From assembly GCA_903911925.1 (NCBI GenBank), contig CAIWFH010000185.1:62001-126000 (forward strand): a DNA stretch of 64,000 nucleotides, given 5' to 3'. The stretch's first letter is position 1. Each line of letters opens with the position of its first letter. The DNA comes from an uncultured Acidobacteriaceae bacterium. Its GTDB lineage: Bacteria > Acidobacteriota > Terriglobia > Terriglobales > Acidobacteriaceae. The notes beneath the pieces were generated by a model, which was given only the letters and a program-made list of their open reading frames with translations, was not told the origin of the DNA and ran no database searches. The translations under genes and the position numbers were made by a program. Below, piece after piece: positions 1 to 8,821 of this stretch.

Positions 1-368
1 CATATCTCGCCGATGCCATCCTTCACTATGTCGTCGATCGAGGTGAATTCCATCCCCGTCATCTGCTGGGCGATCTTCATGGCCGCCAATCCGCCCGTGC
101 GGAAAACACAAGCCCCGCTCAACAGGCCGCCGAAGCCCACTACGGCAGTGACCGACTCGGGCTCAACCTCAGGCGGTCCTGCAGCGCGTTCGCAGCGCAC
201 TCCCAGCATCAGGTGAAAGACTTCATCCACACTCGCATCCAGGTTTCCGGGGTCGGAAACCAGGTGCACGGATTCCCGCAGCGACAGCGCCATCGTCCGC
301 TCCATTTCGTTCATGCCGGTCGCCCGCCCTAGCGCGATCGCGGCATTCCTCACGCCGTTTAAAAGCAC
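1..368 (-). CDS. CheX-like chemotaxis phosphatase, 3' end cut by window edge
   Basis: About 122 residues are visible and the gene runs off the left edge. The translation has the CheX/CheC look: an N-terminal helix with NAAIALGRATG, then a VGFGG...SGACVF strand pair and a helix ending DGIGEI, which resembles the CheX pattern leading to GEIxNM. Such proteins dephosphorylate CheY-P. I chose the GTG at 368 because GGGAG lies 7 bases upstream; an ATG at 314 is in frame but would lose the first helix. It lies 16 bases after cheY on the same strand, so both probably belong to the flagellar transcript. Confidence 0.75.
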   Translation of the reverse strand, partial: MLLNGVRNAAIALGRATGMNEMERTMALSLRESVHLVSDPGNLDASVDEVFHLMLGVRCERAAGPPEVEPESVTAVVGFGGLLSGACVFRTGGLAAMKIAQQMTGMEFTSIDDIVKDGIGEI

Positions 369-384
369 ATCTTTTCTCCCGGGT

Positions 385-768
385 CTACGCCTTGCCAAGC
401 AGCGGCAGCACCCGTTCCTTCACCTGCTCGGCCGTAAACGGCTTGCGGATGTATCCCTGCGCTCCCGCTTGAATTGCCTGCCTGACGTGTTCTTCGCTGG
501 ATTCGGTGGTGATCATGACCACCGGAACCCCGGGAGCCAGATTCTGGGCCCGGATCTGGCGCAGGAACTCCAGGCCGTCCATCAAGGGCATGTTGATGTC
601 GGAGAGAATCAGGTCGACCTTGTTCTCCTTCAGCATCTCCAGGCCTTCCGTGCCGCTGCCCGCCTCACGGACCTCCAGCGCATCCAGACCCGCCTGGCGC
701 AAGGCGCGCTCAACAATCTTGCGCATCACGGAGGAATCGTCAACGATCAAGGTTCGTACTTCGCTCAT
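385..768 (-). CDS. cheY: CheY-type single-domain response regulator
   Basis: A 127-residue receiver domain with no output domain. The acidic pair D10-D11, phospho-acceptor D57 (LILSDINMP), T87, Y106 and K109 are all in the expected places. Phosphorylated CheY binds FliM and changes flagellar rotation. It sits between the flagellar C-ring genes and a CheX-like phosphatase gene, which suggests that it is the motor-binding CheY rather than a generic regulator. No CheA or CheW gene is in the window. Confidence 0.93.
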   Translation of the reverse strand: MSEVRTLIVDDSSVMRKIVERALRQAGLDALEVREAGSGTEGLEMLKENKVDLILSDINMPLMDGLEFLRQIRAQNLAPGVPVVMITTESSEEHVRQAIQAGAQGYIRKPFTAEQVKERVLPLLGKA

Positions 769-845
769 GCCCCGGTTCCCCTCTCGCTGTTCCTATCGGC
801 CCCCAGGCACAATTCATGAGCCCGGCCGGCGCCCAGCGGCCGTCC

Positions 846-1787
846 CTACTGGGAACCGACCGAGCAGATCAGGTCCTGGACTGCGTCACGGTCAGGCAGC
901 GGCCCTCGCTGCGGCCGCCGCCACATCCTCAGCCATAGACAGTCATGCACCCGGGTCAGCCGCGACTCGACCGGCCGCCCACGTTCGATGGCGCTGGCTA
1001 AAGCGCGCACCACCGCGGGCTCGGAACCGGCCTCAATCAACTGCGCCAGGGGATAGCAGGCATTCAGAGCCCGGGTATGCGCCAGCCTGAAGTGGGTGCT
1101 CTGCACCAGGCCGCACTCCACCCTCAGCCCGGTCATTCTCTCCACAGCCAGCGCCAGCACCGAATCCAACCGGTCTTCAAAGCCCAGATAGACAAGCTTT
1201 CCCGCCGCCACCCGCAAAGGCAACGCACCAAAAGCATCCACGAACAGGCGAGGCACGAGGGCCGCCAGAGATTCGGCATCGTGATACTCGGCCGGCAGCA
1301 CTGGACAACTCCATTGCAGGCCGAGCGCCCGGGTGACGAGCTGCTCGCTTACCCCCTGGTTGCGCACCAGCCAGTTTCCCAACCGGCCTCCCCCGGCTAC
1401 CTTCTGTGCGTCCAGGGCCTGGCGCAACTGCCCAGAGGTGATCCAGCCCTGCTCCAGCATGACGAGACCGAGTGGAATCCGATGGCGGTGGCCATCCAGG
1501 GCTCCGGCGCGCCCATCCAACTCGCGTCGAACCGCCTCCTCGACGCGCACCCGGGTGCACGCAGCCGAGCAGTTCCATCCCTGCTCAAAGACCGGGGCCG
1601 ACCGGCTTCGCCACAGATGCAGCCATCCCGAGCCGCATTCAGGATTCGCACAAGTCTCAAAAAGCCCTGGCTTGGTCCGCGATAGTCCAACTCCGTCTTT
1701 TCTCCTGACGACGTTGGAAGACGAGCCTTCGCCAGCAGGACGGTCGATGAAGGCAGGCTTGCGGGTTCCTGGTTCGCCCTGGTCCAT
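846..1787 (-). CDS. Zinc-ribbon plus GspE-N (MshEN-like) domain protein of unknown function
   Basis: About 313 residues. The N-terminal part has a C-X4-C (CANPEC) and C-X3-C (CSAAC) pair, likely a small zinc ribbon. It is followed by a segment resembling the N-terminal domain of GspE/PilB ATPases (PLGLVMLEQGWITSGQLRQA), which in MshE binds c-di-GMP. No ATPase domain follows. The open frame extends upstream into fliN, so I start at the ATG at 1787, just after the fliN stop; this start has no strong ribosome-binding site. The position between fliN and cheY suggests a motility or regulatory role, but this is inference. Confidence 0.65.
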   Translation of the reverse strand: MDQGEPGTRKPAFIDRPAGEGSSSNVVRRKDGVGLSRTKPGLFETCANPECGSGWLHLWRSRSAPVFEQGWNCSAACTRVRVEEAVRRELDGRAGALDGHRHRIPLGLVMLEQGWITSGQLRQALDAQKVAGGGRLGNWLVRNQGVSEQLVTRALGLQWSCPVLPAEYHDAESLAALVPRLFVDAFGALPLRVAAGKLVYLGFEDRLDSVLALAVERMTGLRVECGLVQSTHFRLAHTRALNACYPLAQLIEAGSEPAVVRALASAIERGRPVESRLTRVHDCLWLRMWRRPQRGPLPDRDAVQDLICSVGSQ

Positions 1788-1798
1788 TGGTCGGCGGC

Positions 1799-2554
1799 TT
1801 AAAAGAGGCATCGGATACTCTCCAGCCGCTTTCTGGGCGCGGCCACTTCCGTGACCCGCAGGCCGAAGTTGCCGTTGACCAGGACCACCTCGCCCCGGGC
1901 CACAATCTTGTCGCCGACCACCAGGTCCACCGGGTCGGCAACGTGGCGGTCGAGTTGAACGACATCGCCGGGGCCAAGGTCGAGAATCTGGCCCAGCGGC
2001 ATCTCGCGGCAGCCAAAACGCAAAGAGGCCTCCAGTTCGATGTCCAGCAACAATTCGATTCCCGGGGTGATGGACGGCGGTAAATCCGGAACCGTATCCG
2101 GCGCAGGAGCCGAAGGCCCGGAAGGAAAATTGTTGGCGTTTCCGGTTCGCACTTCGTCGAGGGCGAAGATGCTCCAGGAGCGTTTGCCGGACTGCAACAG
2201 AAAGGCGCAAGAAGCCTTATTCTGAGCGCCGATCTCTTCGAACCCGGTTACCCGGCATTTGCCGCCGGTTGCAGCCAGCAACTCACCAGCAGCCGAGTCG
2301 GCCACCTCGCGCAACAGTTCGCCCCAGCCGGCCTTCTGGTCCATTCCTTCACCCACCAAGGGCGATTCCAGGAGTCCCGCATCGAGCAAGACCGAAAAAC
2401 TGCCGGCCACGTCTCCGGCAAGGGTAGCCGAAAAGCCAAAGACCTCTGCCGCCATGGGTATGGTAAGGGATTCGGTAAGCTCCGGCTCTCCGGCCAGGGC
2501 CTGCGAAAACAGGGACTTCGCCGCAGCCGTCCAGCACTCCATGTAGGTCTTCAA
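1799..2554 (-). CDS. fliN: FliN/FliY-type flagellar motor switch protein
   Basis: 251 residues. The C-terminal third (from about residue 170) is a SpoA/FliN domain with LLLDIELEASLRFG, MPLGQILDLGPGDVVQL and GEVVLVNGNFGLRVTEV. The N-terminal part resembles the CheC-like extension of FliY proteins, without clear phosphatase motifs. I prefer the TTG at 2554, which overlaps the fliM stop (TTGA) and follows a GGAGGAGG tract at good spacing; an in-frame ATG at 2542 is the alternative. It forms the C-ring with FliM. A second, shorter SpoA protein is at 9848-10210. Confidence 0.88.
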   Translation of the reverse strand: MKTYMECWTAAAKSLFSQALAGEPELTESLTIPMAAEVFGFSATLAGDVAGSFSVLLDAGLLESPLVGEGMDQKAGWGELLREVADSAAGELLAATGGKCRVTGFEEIGAQNKASCAFLLQSGKRSWSIFALDEVRTGNANNFPSGPSAPAPDTVPDLPPSITPGIELLLDIELEASLRFGCREMPLGQILDLGPGDVVQLDRHVADPVDLVVGDKIVARGEVVLVNGNFGLRVTEVAAPRKRLESIRCLF

Positions 2555-3516
2555 AGGCCCTCCTCCTCCGCTGGCCGCTCCATGCGGGCGGCGCGATGGG
2601 CTCCCTGCCGCACGGCCTGCGCCCGGCCCAGCGCCTGCCCCCCCACTCGCCACTCGGCGAGTGTGTCGGCAGGCAGATCAAGCCTGAGAACAGTGCCCGG
2701 CTCGAGATTCTCCAAGACGCTGGCCGCAAGCCGCACCGTGGGCAATTGCAACGCCCCTCCAAAGCGAATCCGCCGCGCCGCGGCTTCCATCTGAGCCCGG
2801 GTCTCTCCTGCGTGGCGGCGCCCGCGGCCCCAGTCCGACGTGAGACGGCGCAGGATGGTATTGGCAACCACCGCGGGAAAAGCCAGATTCAAAAGCCCGG
2901 AACTGTGCGGCATACGAATCTCAAAGCTCAGACAGAGGGTTTTTTCGGTCACCGACATGATGCGGGCTACCTGGGTCTGCATCTGCCGCCGCTCGAAGTT
3001 GAAGCTCAGGCCCACGGGCTGCCAGGCCGCGGTCAACTCGCGACAGATAATCTCGACCACCGAGCCCAGAATCGACTCTTCAATATCCGTCAGTTCACGC
3101 AATGGGCCGTCGCGCCCCTCGCCGCCCAGCAGCAGGTCGATGACCGGCGGGGCCAACGCCAGGTCAAGCTGAAGCACGGAGATTGCGCCCAGCGGCTCCA
3201 GCCGGACCGAGGCCGCATAGCTGATCTCGGGAATCCGCAACAGAAACTCGTTGAATGGAATCTGCTCGGCCGAGACCAGGTTCACCTGGAAGCGGCTGCG
3301 CAGCCAGGCGGCCAGGTTGTGGGTCAGATTGCGCGCGAACAGATCGTTCAACATGCTGATGGCGCGCAGTTGGTCGTTCGAGATTTGCCCGGCCGAAGAG
3401 AAGTTGTAGGGAAGGATGCGCGCCCGCACGTCGCCCTTCACGCCCTCGGGCATCGAACTGCGGGCGGCCTGAAACAGGGCGTCGATCTCATCCTGCTTAA
3501 GTGTCTTTTCGACCAT
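2551..3516 (-). CDS. fliM: Flagellar motor switch protein FliM
   Basis: 321 residues. The N-terminus carries the CheY-binding motif LKQDEIDALF. The middle domain has the FliM core (ISMLNDLFARNLTHNLAAWLR, PFNEFLLRIPEIS, LLLGGEGRDG), and the C-terminus is a SpoA-like domain (LPTVRLAASVLENLEPG). FliM links CheY-P binding to rotor switching. It overlaps fliN by 4 bases and follows fliA, so it is translated as part of the same operon. Confidence 0.95.
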   Translation of the reverse strand: MVEKTLKQDEIDALFQAARSSMPEGVKGDVRARILPYNFSSAGQISNDQLRAISMLNDLFARNLTHNLAAWLRSRFQVNLVSAEQIPFNEFLLRIPEISYAASVRLEPLGAISVLQLDLALAPPVIDLLLGGEGRDGPLRELTDIEESILGSVVEIICRELTAAWQPVGLSFNFERRQMQTQVARIMSVTEKTLCLSFEIRMPHSSGLLNLAFPAVVANTILRRLTSDWGRGRRHAGETRAQMEAAARRIRFGGALQLPTVRLAASVLENLEPGTVLRLDLPADTLAEWRVGGQALGRAQAVRQGAHRAARMERPAEEEGL

Positions 3517-3586
3517 CGTCTGCGCTCACCTTCTCCGGCATTTATCCCTGCGTACTACCAACTGCACCTTTTCCGCCGCGGCCTGC

Positions 3587-4462
3587 TCAGCGCCGCACCC
3601 GCTCCTGCGGCTTGCGTTGCCGGCTTGGCGCGAATGCGCCCCGCGCGGTCAGGTCCTTGAGCGCGGCCCTCAGGTGGAGCACCGCCGATCCGTGCACCTG
3701 CGAAACCCTCGACTCGACCACTCCCAGGGCCAGTCCGATTTCGCGCATGGTCATCTCTTCGTAGTAGTAGAGGGTCATGACCAGCCGCTCGCGGTCGGGC
3801 AGGTTGGCAATGGCCTCGGCCAGCCGCTCTTCGAGTTCGCCCCGCAGGCAGCGGAACAGGGGGTCCTCCTCAGGGTTGCCCGGCACGTAGGCCAGCTCTT
3901 CCTCGCCAGAGTCCTCGTTGCGCTCCATATGCAGCGTGCCGATCTCCAGGCCCTTCAGATCGCCCAGCAACTGCTGGTATTCCTCAAGCCCCAGCGCGAG
4001 TTCTGCGGCCACCTCGGCCTCTCCCGGCGCGTGGCCCATGCGGGCGGTCAGCACTCGAATAGCCTCTTCCACCGCTCTTCCCTTGCGCCGCAGTTCACGC
4101 GGGCTCCAGTCCAGCGTCCGCAAGCTGTCCAGAATCGCTCCCCGAATGCGGAACTGCGCGTAGCTACGGAACTGAACTTTCTTGGTCGGGTCGAACTTCG
4201 CGAAGGCGTCCATCAGCCCCACCACTCCAGCCGAGACCAGATCCTCGATGTCCACATGCTGGGGCAGTCGCTCGTGGATGCGGCGGGCCAGAAAACGCAC
4301 AATGGGCAGATGCTCAAGCAGCACCCGCTCCTGCTCGCCGGTGAGCGCCGCGGCTACCCCGGCAGCGGGCGGATAGCCGCTGCCCTGTATTCCACGCCGA
4401 GATCCCGCCTGTTGCACCGCCATCCCTGCCGTCTCGCTTGCCATTGCATTCCCCTTTGCCAT
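3587..4462 (-). CDS. fliA: Flagellar sigma factor sigma-28 (FliA/WhiG family)
   Basis: 291 residues with regions 2, 3 and 4 of a sigma-70 family factor. Region 2 is seen in HVDIEDLVSAGVVGLMDAF and FRSYAQFRIRGAILDSLR, region 3 in DWSPRELRRKGRAVEEA, and region 4 in LPDRERLVMTLYYYEEMTM followed by a helix-turn-helix ending SRVSQ. It would direct late flagellar and chemotaxis transcription. It sits between flhA and fliM. No anti-sigma factor FlgM is in the window. Confidence 0.94.
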   Translation of the reverse strand: MAKGNAMASETAGMAVQQAGSRRGIQGSGYPPAAGVAAALTGEQERVLLEHLPIVRFLARRIHERLPQHVDIEDLVSAGVVGLMDAFAKFDPTKKVQFRSYAQFRIRGAILDSLRTLDWSPRELRRKGRAVEEAIRVLTARMGHAPGEAEVAAELALGLEEYQQLLGDLKGLEIGTLHMERNEDSGEEELAYVPGNPEEDPLFRCLRGELEERLAEAIANLPDRERLVMTLYYYEEMTMREIGLALGVVESRVSQVHGSAVLHLRAALKDLTARGAFAPSRQRKPQERVRR

Positions 4463-4519
4463 GCATCAAACCTTCTCGTCCGCGCCGGAGCCGACCGGAT
4501 GAGTCCCACCCCGGAACCC

Positions 4520-6619
4520 TCAGCGAACAGTTCCCGCCGGACGCAGGCGGATCTCGGGCGGAATCTCTCCGGCTGCCACCACGGCCAGCCGTGGAAGGAC
4601 AGGCTCCAGCCAGCGCTTGACGTAATAGCGAGCCGGACTGGGGCAAAGAAGCACGGGGAGGACCGCGGAAGAGGCAGCGCCGATAAGTTGTCTCAAAGAA
4701 TCGGCCAGCCGGCGGACCAAAGGCGTCCCTGGGGCTGCGGACGAGGACAGCAGACGCTGGCCTGTCTCGGGCGCAAGCGCCGAGAGAATCTCCTCCTCCA
4801 AAGCGGGGTCGAGAAGAAGAACCGGCAACTGGCCGTCGGTGTCCAGCAGCGGACGGACGAGGCGGCGGCCCAGCGCGGCCCGCGCGGCCTCGACCAGCGC
4901 GACGATGCCTTTGTTCACCGGCGCGGTCTCAAGCAACGCCTCAAGAATGGAGCCCAGGTCGCGGATCGACACCCGCTCGCGCAGCAGTTGCTCGAGAACC
5001 CGGCCCACCTCGCCCAGGGTCAGCAGCTTGGGCACCAGTTCTTCAAGCAGCTTCGGATGGCTTTCGTTGAGCGCGTCCATCAGCCGCTTGGTCTCCGCCC
5101 GGCCGAGGAGCTCCCAAGCGTGCTGGCGAATCAGTTCTCCGAGATGCGTGGTGATGACGGTGACCGCGTCCACCACCGAGTAGCCGGCGGCGATGGCCTG
5201 TTCTTCAAGCGCCGGGGCGATCCAGATGGCGGGTACGCCGAACGCGGGCTCCCGCGTCTCCTTGCCGGTCAATGGCCGCCGGCCCGGGTCACCGGAGACG
5301 GCCAGCAACTGCGGCCCTTCGGTTTGCCAGCGGCCAATTTCGATGCCGCGCAGCGAGAACAGATACTCGCGCGGACGGAGACGCAGGTTGTCCGAGATGT
5401 GCACAGGCGGCACCAGGAACCCCATCTCGGAGGAAAGATGGCGGCGAAGGGAGCGCACCCGCCCAAGCAACTGTCCGCCTTGTTTTTCATCGACCAGTGG
5501 AATCAGTTGGAAACCGATCTCCAGAGTCAGGTCTTCCAGGCGCAGCAACTGGGCCAGGTCAGAGCCCTGAGCCAGTTCGGCTCCTTTCTTTTCACCTGCA
5601 GCCGGCTCCGGAGGAGTTGCCTGAACGCGGGCCGATACGCGGCGTCCGCCCCAGAATAGGCCTGCGGCTACGGCAAGGAACGCAAACTTCGGCAGCCCCG
5701 GGATCAGGCACATGGCGCCGGAGACGAGGCTGGCCAGGTAGAGGGTGGCGGGCTTGGCCAGCAACTGCTGGCGAATCTCGCCGCCCAGCAAACCAGCCGA
5801 GTTGGCGCGGGTAAGGGTGACGCCCCCGGCGATCGAAACCAGTAAGGAAGGAATCAGCGTGACCAGCCCGTCGCCAACCGTAAGAACGGTGTACGTCCGG
5901 GCCGCCTCGCCAAGTTCAATGCCCTGCTGCAAGGTGCCGATCAGCAGGCCAGCGACGATGTTGATGGCGGTAATCAGAATCGTGGCCAGCGAGTCGCGCT
6001 GGTTGAAGCGCGCCGCGCCGTCCATGGCGCCATAGAACTCGGCCTCGCGCGCGATGGCCTGGCGCCGCCGCCGCGCCTCGGCCTCATCGATCAGGCCGGC
6101 ATTCATGTCGGCGTCGATGGCCATTTGCTTGCCCGGCAGAGCGTCGAGCGTGAATCGGGCCGTGACCTCTGCGGTGCGAACCGCTCCATGGGAAACAACC
6201 AGGAATTGGATGGCGATCAGAGCCAGGAAGAGCACAAAGCCAACCACGTAGTTGCCGCCCACCACGAACTGGCCAAAAGCCTCGATGACCTTGCCTGCGG
6301 CAGCCGTGCCTTCGGAGCCATGCAGCAGGATGCGGCGGCTGGAAGCGATGTTCAAGGCCAGACGAAAGAGCGTGAGCAGAAGCAGCAGGGTGGGAAACAC
6401 GCTCAGCTCGACGGCCCGGCGAATCTGCACTGCGGAGAGAAAGACGACGATCGATGCGGCCATCGAGAGCGCCAGAAGAAGGTCGAGGCCGGCCGCGGGC
6501 AGCGGGACGAGCATGACAAAAATCACGCTGATGGCGGCCAGCGGCAAAACGTACTCGCGCAACCGCTGAAGAATCGATTGCGCCGGCAGCGAATTGGCGG
6601 CAAGAACGGCGGAACTCAT
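4520..6619 (-). CDS. flhA: Flagellar export gate protein FlhA
   Basis: 699 residues, normal length for FlhA. An N-terminal membrane half of about eight helices includes LTLFRLALNIASSR and the conserved cytoplasmic loop MAIDADMNAGLIDEAEAR. A C-terminal cytosolic half of about 340 residues follows, which in this family forms the nonameric ring that receives chaperone-substrate complexes. It overlaps flhB by 4 bases. The flhF and flhG genes that often follow flhA are not here. Confidence 0.96.
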   Translation of the reverse strand: MSSAVLAANSLPAQSILQRLREYVLPLAAISVIFVMLVPLPAAGLDLLLALSMAASIVVFLSAVQIRRAVELSVFPTLLLLLTLFRLALNIASSRRILLHGSEGTAAAGKVIEAFGQFVVGGNYVVGFVLFLALIAIQFLVVSHGAVRTAEVTARFTLDALPGKQMAIDADMNAGLIDEAEARRRRQAIAREAEFYGAMDGAARFNQRDSLATILITAINIVAGLLIGTLQQGIELGEAARTYTVLTVGDGLVTLIPSLLVSIAGGVTLTRANSAGLLGGEIRQQLLAKPATLYLASLVSGAMCLIPGLPKFAFLAVAAGLFWGGRRVSARVQATPPEPAAGEKKGAELAQGSDLAQLLRLEDLTLEIGFQLIPLVDEKQGGQLLGRVRSLRRHLSSEMGFLVPPVHISDNLRLRPREYLFSLRGIEIGRWQTEGPQLLAVSGDPGRRPLTGKETREPAFGVPAIWIAPALEEQAIAAGYSVVDAVTVITTHLGELIRQHAWELLGRAETKRLMDALNESHPKLLEELVPKLLTLGEVGRVLEQLLRERVSIRDLGSILEALLETAPVNKGIVALVEAARAALGRRLVRPLLDTDGQLPVLLLDPALEEEILSALAPETGQRLLSSSAAPGTPLVRRLADSLRQLIGAASSAVLPVLLCPSPARYYVKRWLEPVLPRLAVVAAGEIPPEIRLRPAGTVR

Positions 6620-7734
6620 CGCGATCCTCCTCCGAAAGGTGAAACCGCGGAGCGGGCGGCTTCGCGGGACCGGCGGTCGCGCATTTCAGCCTCTACCCGC
6701 TGGCGGTAGAGATAGGCCAGAATTGCGGCTACGGCGGCGTAAAGATCGACGGGGATAGCCTGGCCGACCTCGACCGAGCGGTAAAGCGAGCGGGCCAGCG
6801 GCGGATTTTCGATGATCGGTACCCCGGCCCAGCGAGCCTCGGCCTTGATTTCTTCGGCCAGCAGGTTCCTTCCCTTGGCGACCACTTTGGGCGCGTCCAT
6901 GGTGCCGAAGTCGAAGGCCAGGGCCACGGCATAATGGGTGGGATTGGTCAGGACCACGGCGGCGCGCGAGACATCGGCCTTGACCCGGCGGCGGCGCATC
7001 TGGCGCTGCAGGCCGCGGATGCGCGAGCGAATCTGGGGATTGCCCTCAGTCTCTTTGTACTCATCGCGCAGGTCCTGGCGGCTCATCTTTAGGCGGGACT
7101 CGCGGCTTTGCCACTCGACAAGGTAGTCGATGGCCGACCAGCCAAAGAGAAGCCATGCCGCCGCCACCAGCAACCCGTAGACATCCGAGCCCAGCAGTTC
7201 CAGTCGGACATTCGAAAACGGAGGCACGGTCAATTGCCTGCCGATGCGCTGCACGGCAAAGACCCCCAGCAGTGCGGCGGGAATCAGGGACTTCGCGAGC
7301 CGGGATGCTGCGCGCAGCGAGAAGAGGTTTTTCAGATTCGTCAGCGGATTGACCCGATCCAGCTTGAAACCGATTGCACCGGCGTAGAAATTGACCCCGC
7401 CGGTCTGGAGAATGCCGACAGCCAGGGCGGCCATGGCCACCGCGGCCATTACCGTTCCTACCGGCGCGAGCACCGCCAGCGAGAGCCTCCGCAGCGCGTA
7501 AAGCGTCGGCTGAATCTCGGCCGGTTCCCACCGGGCCAGGGCTCCCATGTCGAGGAAGCTGGCGAAGGTTCCACGCCAGGACTCCAGGGTCCGTGGGCCC
7601 ACCATCCCCAGGGCGATCACTCCAGCCAGCGTTCCCGCCGCGGCCGACAATTCGCGGCTGTGCAGCAGGTCGCCTTCTTTGCGGGCCTTGTCGCGGCGGT
7701 GCTGGGTTGCCCGTTCGGTGCGCTCTCCAGCCAT
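6616..7734 (-). CDS. flhB: Flagellar export switch protein FlhB
   Basis: 372 residues with four N-terminal membrane helices and a cytosolic C-terminal domain. The self-cleavage motif NPTH begins at about residue 264 (LTNPTHYAVAL). Cleavage there switches export from rod/hook to filament substrates. The N-terminus ERTERATQHRRDKARKEG is typical of the family. It is followed by flhA with a 4-base overlap and preceded by fliR with a gap of 3 bases. Confidence 0.96.
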   Translation of the reverse strand: MAGERTERATQHRRDKARKEGDLLHSRELSAAAGTLAGVIALGMVGPRTLESWRGTFASFLDMGALARWEPAEIQPTLYALRRLSLAVLAPVGTVMAAVAMAALAVGILQTGGVNFYAGAIGFKLDRVNPLTNLKNLFSLRAASRLAKSLIPAALLGVFAVQRIGRQLTVPPFSNVRLELLGSDVYGLLVAAAWLLFGWSAIDYLVEWQSRESRLKMSRQDLRDEYKETEGNPQIRSRIRGLQRQMRRRRVKADVSRAAVVLTNPTHYAVALAFDFGTMDAPKVVAKGRNLLAEEIKAEARWAGVPIIENPPLARSLYRSVEVGQAIPVDLYAAVAAILAYLYRQRVEAEMRDRRSREAARSAVSPFGGGSR

Positions 7735-7737
7735 CGG

Positions 7738-8526
7738 CTAGCCCCTCATCCCGGTCAGCGACCCCTGCGGATGTGCGGAGATGAGCCGCTCAGCCAGGTC
7801 CAGCAACCCTGAAAAGCGAGCTTCGATGAAGCGCGGCCACAGGGCCAGGGAACCGGCAAGGATGGCAAAGCCGGTCAAGGTCTTGAGCGGAACGGTTAGG
7901 GCCATCACCGGCAGCTGGGGGCTGAGTTTTCCCAGCAGGGACACAGCTACCTCGACCAGCAGGGTTGCTGCCAGCACCGGAGCGGCGAGTTCGACGGCGG
8001 CCAGGAAGACACCCCCGGCGGCTCGCACAATCTGCGCCGATGTCGTCGGCAGAAGCACGTAGCCGCCCAGCGGTGCCGCATGAAAACTGCGCACCATCGA
8101 AGCCAGCAGGATGCGGTCGAGCCCGGCAGCCAGCACCACCAGCGTGCCCATCAACTGAAAGAGCTCGCCCATCAACGGAGTTTGAATGGCCGAGGCAGGG
8201 TCAAGCAGGTTGACCAGTGAGAAGCTGAACTGGAGGCCGGCAATCTGCCCGGCAAACAGCAGCATTTCGTTCAGCAGAGCCAGGGTGAGGCCATAGACCA
8301 GCCCCACCGATAGTTCGCCAAGCAAAGACGAGAAGCTCAGCGTAGCCTGGGCGTTGGGCAGAGCGGCCACTAGCGGCGCAAGAAGGTAGGCAACGGCCAG
8401 CACAAAGACCGCTTTCACGCGCACCGGCAGCGCGTTGGAAGAAAAGAATGGAGCAAAGGCCACCATGCCGCTGACCCTCACCAGGGCCAGCGTCATCGCG
8501 ACGAGAAAGCTGCTCCAATCCGGCAT
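7738..8526 (-). CDS. fliR: Flagellar export protein FliR
   Basis: 262 residues and strongly hydrophobic, with about six membrane helices. It carries FliR-like features such as the early helix (LALVRVSGMVAFAPFF), NALPVRVKAVF and a long amphipathic stretch around AGLQFSFSLVNLLDP. I chose the ATG at 8526 because AGGAGGA lies just upstream; the open frame extends further, but that extension is not FliR-like. FliR, FliP and FliQ form the core of the type III export gate. Confidence 0.95.
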   Translation of the reverse strand: MPDWSSFLVAMTLALVRVSGMVAFAPFFSSNALPVRVKAVFVLAVAYLLAPLVAALPNAQATLSFSSLLGELSVGLVYGLTLALLNEMLLFAGQIAGLQFSFSLVNLLDPASAIQTPLMGELFQLMGTLVVLAAGLDRILLASMVRSFHAAPLGGYVLLPTTSAQIVRAAGGVFLAAVELAAPVLAATLLVEVAVSLLGKLSPQLPVMALTVPLKTLTGFAILAGSLALWPRFIEARFSGLLDLAERLISAHPQGSLTGMRG

Positions 8527-8540
8527 TGATCCCCTTCCTC

Positions 8541-8810
8541 CTAGCCCAGGTAGCGATGCAAATCGAGCAGCAAGTGCCGTGTGTAATTCGCCATCCGGCC
8601 CAGGAACCACGGCATGCCGGCCAGCAGAATCAGGGCCACAGCGGCCAGCCGGGGCACTGTCGTCAGCGACTGCTCCTGCAAACTGGTCAGCGTCTGAAAG
8701 AGGCTAAGGATGAAGCTCAGAAGGGCGGCGGCAATCAGCACCGGCGCCGCCAGGATCATGGCTTCCTTCATCAGTTGGCGCAGCAGTTCGGCAACCAGGT
8801 CGGGTGTCAT
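8541..8810 (-). CDS. fliQ: Flagellar export protein FliQ
   Basis: 89 residues, the usual FliQ length, with two membrane hairpin helices. The signature is visible in VAELLRQLMKEAMILAAPVL and the helix containing LTSLQEQSLTTVPRLAAV. It lies between fliP and fliR with short gaps on both sides. It would be a small helical component of the FliPQR gate. Confidence 0.95.
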   Translation of the reverse strand: MTPDLVAELLRQLMKEAMILAAPVLIAAALLSFILSLFQTLTSLQEQSLTTVPRLAAVALILLAGMPWFLGRMANYTRHLLLDLHRYLG

Positions 8811-8821
8811 TGTGCAATCCC

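Noticed and set aside
1788..2210. Upstream extension of the zinc-ribbon/GspE-N protein
   Set aside because: This part overlaps fliN in another frame and its residues are low-complexity; the true start is likely at or near 1787.
3617..5659. 680-residue plus-strand open frame opposite fliA and flhA
   Set aside because: It is antisense to two well-recognised genes and its translation (rich in Q, R, H, G) has no family features; it arises from GC-rich codon bias.
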